The notes under the pieces: model-generated
What the model was told of the DNA's origin: nothing
The model's input: the letters and a program-made list of their open reading frames with translations, nothing else
Database searches by the model: none
Part shown: positions 59,966 to 64,000 of the stretch, one piece after another
Layout: each line of letters opens with the position of its first letter
How positions within the stretch are numbered: position 1 is the first letter of the stretch
Assembly: GCA_023423895.1 (NCBI GenBank)
Contig: JAFAER010000023.1
Coordinates: 30,915-94,914, forward strand
Origin: Pseudomonadota bacterium
GTDB lineage: Bacteria; Myxococcota_A; Polyangia; Polyangiales; Polyangiaceae
Length of the DNA stretch: 64,000 nt
Reading direction: 5' to 3'
Translations under genes and position numbers: made by a program

Positions 59966-60057
59966 TGACGCTCCAGTCCTCGCCTCTACTCAGTGGCCGC
60001 CGCCGCGTCCAGCTCGGGAAAGCCTGGTCGGACGCCGGACGACCGGAACGCTCGTGT

Positions 60058-60063
60058 TAGGCT
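60058..60063 (+). promoter_or_regulatory. -10-like hexamer for the kinase at 60070
   Basis: TAGGCT ends 6 nt before GTG 60070. No Shine-Dalgarno is seen. Confidence 0.35.
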
Positions 60064-60069
60064 CGCAGG

Positions 60070-61512
60070 GTGCAGGGCGCGCGCGTCAAACCCGGCGACG
60101 TGCTGGGAGGAAAGTACAAGGTCGAGCGCGTCCTCGGCGCGGGCGGCATGGGCATCGTCGTCGCCGCGCGCCACGTGGACCTCGGCCAGCGCGTCGCCCT
60201 GAAGTTCATGCTCAAGGAGGCGATGTCCGACCCCGCGCACGCGGAGCGCTTCCTCCGCGAGGCGAAGTCCGCCGTCCAGCTCAAGAGCGCGCACACGGCC
60301 CGCGTCCTCGACGTCGGGCGCCTGAAGAACGGCGAGCCGTTCATGGTCATGGAGTACCTCGGCGGCCGTGACCTGGACGCAGAGCTGCACGCACGTGGTC
60401 CGCTGCCGCCGCACGTCGCCGTGGACTACATCCTCCAGGCCAGCGAGGCCATGGCGGAGGCGCACGGCCTCGGGATGATCCACCGCGATCTGAAGCCGAA
60501 GAACCTGTTCCTCACGTCGACCGTCGATGGGCGGCCGCTCGTGAAGGTGCTCGACTTCGGCCTCGCGAAGACGCTCGGCTCGCACGGCGACGTCTCGCTG
60601 ACCGCGACGAACACGGTCTTTGGTTCTCCGCAGTACATGTCCCCGGAGCAGATGCGATCCTCGAAGGACGTCGACTTCCGGAGCGACATCTGGTCGATGG
60701 GGGTGTGCCTCTACGAGCTGCTCACCGGGCGAGTGCCGTTCGATGCACAAGGCGTCGCCGAGATCTGCGCGATGGTCCTGAAAGATCCTGCCCCACGACC
60801 GTCGCTGCTCGTGCCCGGGCTGCCGTCCGACCTCGAGGAGGTGGTGCTCACGTGCCTCGAGAAGGACGTGACGCGCCGATACCAGTCAATCGCGGACCTC
60901 GCCTTCGCCCTCCAGCGTTATGCCGCGGACGCCGGCTCCGCCAACCGCATCCTGCAGGTCATGCAGTCGGCCCAGAAGGTCGAGCACCCGACCGTCGTCA
61001 ACCTCCCTCCGGTCGACGCAGGCGCCAAGACGATGAACGCGTGGGACTCCGGCCTCCCGGCGCGGCGCCCGAGCCGGCTCTCACGGTCGGCGACGCTCGC
61101 CGTCCTCGCCGCCTGCGGGCTCATGGCGGTCATCGGCGCGGGCGCGATCGCGTTCGTCGTCATGAAGCAGCGCGCGCCGGCGGAGACCGTGCAGGCCTCT
61201 GCCACGCACTCGCCTGCACCTCCCGCTCCGATGGAGGCGCCCTCCACATCCTTCGCATCTTCCGCATCTTCCGCAATGGCGTCGCCGCCCCCAGCCGAGA
61301 CCGTGGCGCCGGCGCTCGAGACGAGCGCGTCGGCCTCTCCTGCCCCGCGCACGATCGACTCCAGCGCGCCGGCCGCACATGCCAGCACGAAGCAGCCCGC
61401 CGCTACGCGACCGAAGGCCACCGCGAGCCCAGCGAGGGCGACGAGCACGTCCCCTGTTCCGAAGACGCAGCCTCCGAAGAACAAGCCGGGAAGCGGCGCC
61501 GATTACATGTAG
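60070..61512 (+). CDS. Hanks-type Ser/Thr protein kinase with C-terminal membrane helix
   Basis: 480 residues from GTG 60070. The kinase domain is at about 10-285: GAGGMGIVVAARHV, VALKFM, IHRDLKPKNLF, LDFGLAKTLGS and SPQYMSPEQMRSSKDVD. The linker is short. A membrane helix (SATLAVLAACGLMAVIGAGAIAFVVM, about 340-365) is followed by an Ala/Ser/Pro/Lys-rich outside tail (about 110 residues). The kinase lobe is clearly related to the one at 57209 but keeps the usual DFG-L. It is followed after 48 bp by a TPR/PEGA gene on the same strand. Confidence 0.94.
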   Translation: MQGARVKPGDVLGGKYKVERVLGAGGMGIVVAARHVDLGQRVALKFMLKEAMSDPAHAERFLREAKSAVQLKSAHTARVLDVGRLKNGEPFMVMEYLGGRDLDAELHARGPLPPHVAVDYILQASEAMAEAHGLGMIHRDLKPKNLFLTSTVDGRPLVKVLDFGLAKTLGSHGDVSLTATNTVFGSPQYMSPEQMRSSKDVDFRSDIWSMGVCLYELLTGRVPFDAQGVAEICAMVLKDPAPRPSLLVPGLPSDLEEVVLTCLEKDVTRRYQSIADLAFALQRYAADAGSANRILQVMQSAQKVEHPTVVNLPPVDAGAKTMNAWDSGLPARRPSRLSRSATLAVLAACGLMAVIGAGAIAFVVMKQRAPAETVQASATHSPAPPAPMEAPSTSFASSASSAMASPPPAETVAPALETSASASPAPRTIDSSAPAAHASTKQPAATRPKATASPARATSTSPVPKTQPPKNKPGSGADYM

Positions 61513-61560
61513 CGATCGCACCCGCAAGTTCGTTCACACGCTCGCGCGAATTGAACGACA

Positions 61561-62625
61561 ATGGCCCGGATGCGTCGTCGCATGGTCATCGCCTGCGCTT
61601 CCGCCGCGTTCCTGTTCGCGGCCCCGGACGCGCGCGCCGACGGCGACTCTGCACGCAAACATTTCGAGGCCGGACGACGGCTCCGTGACGCTGGCGATTG
61701 CGCTCGCGCGATCGCCGAGTTCGACAAGAGCATCAGCGCAGAGCGGTCGATCGGCGCGTATTACAACCTCGGCTACTGCCACGAGCAGCTCTCGCATCGA
61801 CAAGAGGCGCACGACGCATACGTGAACGCCCGCCAGCTCGCGAGCGTGAAGAAGGACGATCGACTTCGTGAGATCAGCGGCGCGCTCGCCGCGCTCATGG
61901 AGACCCCGCACATCCGGCTCGTCCTGCCGCAGCCGCTCCCAGCCGGCACCGAGATCCGCGTGGACGACCAGCTCGTGCCGCCGGGTTTCTACGCTGCGGA
62001 GACCGTCGTGTTCACGACGCCAGCAAAGACGCACACGGTCATCGTGACCGCCCCCGGCTACGAAGAGCGGCGCGAGACGGTCGACGTCAAGCAAGTGAAG
62101 CCGATCGAGCTTCGCCGTCCGGCTCCGAAGGCTGCGCCGCCGCCGGAACGGACGCCGGTGCCCGTTCCTGCTCCTGTCGACGGATCTCCGAAGACGGACG
62201 ACGGCAGCTGGACCTGGCAGCACTGGGCGGGCCTCGGCCTCGGAACCGTCGGCGTCGGCCTGTTCACGTTCGGCAGCGTGAAGTTCATCTCGTATCGCAT
62301 CGACGAGGCGAACTACGGCGAGCGGCACGACCAGGCGGACGCCTGCGCGAAGGTCCCGAACACCACGCGGTGCGCGGACCCGGTCCTCGAAGATCGACGC
62401 CGGAAGGCGCGGGCCGAATACACGAGCGTCGAGACCGAAGGCCGCGATCAAGCGCCGGTCATGGCAGGCACGGTCATCGCGGGCGCGCTCATGATCGGCG
62501 GCGGGATCCTGCTCTACCTGACGGCCCCGAAATCGGCGGCCGCGTCGTCGCCTGCACGCGGCTGGCGCTTCGCACCCGTCGTGGGCGCGGACATCCGCGG
62601 GGCGACGTTCGGCGGGACCTTCTGA
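61561..62625 (+). CDS. TPR-PEGA-like protein with two membrane helices
   Basis: 354 residues. The signal peptide ends APDARA-D. TPR repeats lie at about 30-110 (HFEAGRRLRDAGDCARAIAE, YNLGYCHEQLSHRQEAHDAY). A PEGA-like beta unit at 120-175 (EIRVDDQLVPPGFYAAETVV, KTHTVIVTAPGYEERRETVD) is followed by a Pro-rich linker. Two hydrophobic helices (AGLGLGTVGVGLFTFGSV and PVMAGTVIAGALMIGGGILLYL) bracket a charged loop of about 60 residues with two cysteines. It ends in GGTF. The layout matches genes at 32856 and 36522. It is probably co-transcribed with the kinase at 60070. Confidence 0.78.
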   Translation: MARMRRRMVIACASAAFLFAAPDARADGDSARKHFEAGRRLRDAGDCARAIAEFDKSISAERSIGAYYNLGYCHEQLSHRQEAHDAYVNARQLASVKKDDRLREISGALAALMETPHIRLVLPQPLPAGTEIRVDDQLVPPGFYAAETVVFTTPAKTHTVIVTAPGYEERRETVDVKQVKPIELRRPAPKAAPPPERTPVPVPAPVDGSPKTDDGSWTWQHWAGLGLGTVGVGLFTFGSVKFISYRIDEANYGERHDQADACAKVPNTTRCADPVLEDRRRKARAEYTSVETEGRDQAPVMAGTVIAGALMIGGGILLYLTAPKSAAASSPARGWRFAPVVGADIRGATFGGTF

Positions 62626-62631
62626 CAGTTC

Positions 62632-64000
62632 TCAGGCGCGCTCGACGGCCACGACGCCGTGCACCTTCTGCAGCGCCTTCATGACGTTCTTCAGCTGGGT
62701 GAGATCGGAGCAGACGAACGTGAAGACGTTCACCGCCTTGCCGTCGTCTCCCGCGCGGCAGTTGGCCTCGCTGATGTTGATCCCCATCTGGCTGAACGTC
62801 TGACCGACGGTGGCGAGGATGCCCGGGCGGTTGGCCGTGACGACGCGCAGCTGCACCGCGCGGTTGATCTTCGCCTTCGAGTCCCAGGTGATCTCGACAC
62901 GACGCTCCGGATCCGTGTCGAACGCCTTCGGGCATCCACGGCGGTGGATCGTGACGCCGCGACCGCGCGTGATGAAGCCGAGGATGTCGTCACCCGGCAG
63001 CGGATTGCAGCACTTGGCGTAGCGAACGAGGACGTCGTCGATGCCGTTGAGGCGGATGCCGCCGTCGTCGCCTTTGATGACCTTGCGGACGAAGCCTGCG
63101 ATGCGCCCCTCGCGCAGCTGCTCCGGCGGGACGCTGACCGCGCCGTCCATCGAAGGCGGGGCGAGCACCTCGAGGACGTCTTTCGGATCGATCTTGCCGT
63201 AGCCGATGCCGATGAACAGCTCGTCGACGTTGCCGATCGAGAGCACCTCGAGCACCTTCCGGAGCTCGTTGTCGTTCCGCAGGAGCTTGGCGAGCGAGAC
63301 GGTCGCCTTCTGGAACTCGCGCTCGAGCAGCTCGCGGCCGAGGCGGAGCGACTTCTCGCGCTGCTCTTGCCGCAGGAAATTCCGGATCTTCGCGCGGGCG
63401 CGCGTCGTGACGACGAAGTCGAGCCAGTCCTTGCTCGGCTGCTGGTTCGTCCCGGTCACGACCTCGATGACGTCGCCGTTGCGGAGCTTGTAGCGGAGCG
63501 GCTCGAGCTTGCCGTTCACGCGTGCGCCGGTGATGTGCTCACCGAGCTGCGAGTGGATCGCGAACGCGAAGTCGACGGGCGTCGAGCCGCGCGGGAAGAC
63601 GCGGACCTCACCCTTCGGCGTGAAGACGTAGACCTCGTCCTGGAAGAGGTCGACCTTGACGCCTTCGAGGAACTCGGCCGGATCCTTGAGGTCCTTCTGC
63701 CACTCCATCAGCTGACGGAGCCAGCCGAACTTCTGAGCGTCGGTCTCGGCGATGCCGCCGCTGTGCCTGTCCTTGTACTTCCAGTGCGCGGCGATACCGC
63801 GCTCCGCGACGCGGTGCATGTCGTGCGTCCGGATCTGGATCTCGATGCGCTCGCGCCCGGGACCGATGACCGTCGTGTGGAGCGGCTGGTTCATGTTCGG
63901 CTTCGGCAGCGCGATGTAGTCCTTGAAGCGGCCCTGCACCGGCGACCAGCGCGCGTGGAGCGTGCCGAGCACGCCGTAGCAGTCGCGGACCGTATCCACG
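62632..64000 (-). CDS. relA/spoT: RelA/SpoT-family (p)ppGpp synthetase/hydrolase, 3' part
   Basis: Partial: the gene continues beyond the window, and the visible 455 residues are the C-terminal two thirds. They begin inside the synthetase domain (RDCYGVLGTLHARW, GRFKDYIALPKPN, EIQIRTHDMHRVAERGIAAHW). The TGS domain follows (DEVYVFTPKGEVRVFPRGST), then the helical and zinc-finger-like region (VRYAKCCNPLPGDDILGFIT, RRGCPKAF) and the ACT domain (LRVVTANRPGILATVGQTF). It makes or degrades (p)ppGpp in starvation. The hydrolase domain, if present, is outside the window, so RelA versus Rel/SpoT type cannot be decided. Confidence 0.95.
   Translation of the reverse strand, partial: VDTVRDCYGVLGTLHARWSPVQGRFKDYIALPKPNMNQPLHTTVIGPGRERIEIQIRTHDMHRVAERGIAAHWKYKDRHSGGIAETDAQKFGWLRQLMEWQKDLKDPAEFLEGVKVDLFQDEVYVFTPKGEVRVFPRGSTPVDFAFAIHSQLGEHITGARVNGKLEPLRYKLRNGDVIEVVTGTNQQPSKDWLDFVVTTRARAKIRNFLRQEQREKSLRLGRELLEREFQKATVSLAKLLRNDNELRKVLEVLSIGNVDELFIGIGYGKIDPKDVLEVLAPPSMDGAVSVPPEQLREGRIAGFVRKVIKGDDGGIRLNGIDDVLVRYAKCCNPLPGDDILGFITRGRGVTIHRRGCPKAFDTDPERRVEITWDSKAKINRAVQLRVVTANRPGILATVGQTFSQMGINISEANCRAGDDGKAVNVFTFVCSDLTQLKNVMKALQKVHGVVAVERA

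Overview
The window reads as chromosomal DNA of a high-GC myxobacterium (Myxococcota, probably Polyangia-like). This is inferred from gene content, not from any marker gene. It has many lipoproteins with a lipobox cysteine, Asp/Gly/Ser-rich linkers after that cysteine, NCGxCG cysteine-repeat proteins, RCC1 and IgGFc-binding surface proteins, TPR/PEGA proteins with a Pro-rich linker, two Hanks-type Ser/Thr kinases with a C-terminal membrane helix, and an ECF sigma factor heading a lipoprotein operon. Genes are dense and many are joined by ATGA, GTGA or TGATG overlaps. I found no rRNA, tRNA, CRISPR array, prophage or replication origin.

Layout. 1-3.8 kb: acyl-CoA dehydrogenase, a small lipoprotein and a metzincin lipoprotein, ending in a bidirectional terminator pair. 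3.9-13.2 kb, minus strand: an eight-gene surface system made of an envelope protein, an ECF sigma factor, a one-helix membrane protein (candidate anti-sigma), a Cys-rich lipoprotein, two SDVWAVG-repeat lipoproteins, an RCC1 lipoprotein and an IgGFc-binding lipoprotein. 13.4-17.4 kb: an operon of two beta-propeller lipoproteins and an outer-membrane barrel. 17.6-25 kb: PrsW-type protease, a beta-helix lipoprotein, then two FadL-like barrels with a five-blade-propeller lipoprotein.

25-43.8 kb is mostly housekeeping: rlmN, tatBC, rsfS, proA, thrC, a family 2 glycosyltransferase, an ETHE1-like dioxygenase coupled to methylmalonyl-CoA epimerase, and plsB. Two TPR-membrane-protein/lipoprotein gene pairs flank thrC. 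43.8-46.3 kb is gene-poor: a REP-associated (Y1-type) transposase flanked on both sides by copies of a short GTAACGTCGGT-type repeat, plus a G-quadruplex-prone tract. 46.3-48.2 kb holds mepA and an orphan DNA methyltransferase.

48.3-57.1 kb is a sulfur-assimilation and siroheme block: precorrin-2 dehydrogenase, SUMT, a sulfonate-type ABC importer, an XRE-cupin regulator, APS kinase, siroheme sulfite reductase, APS reductase and a Tat-exported binding protein. It is arranged around divergent promoters sharing a 16-bp motif. 57.2-62.6 kb: kinase, trmFO, kinase and a TPR/PEGA protein. The window ends inside a RelA/SpoT gene.

One signal cuts across the window. Many first-in-operon genes have a TANNNT hexamer ending only about 4-11 nt before the start codon, and nearly all of these lack a Shine-Dalgarno sequence, which suggests leaderless transcription. 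Genes inside operons mostly carry clear GGAGG sites or overlap their upstream neighbour.
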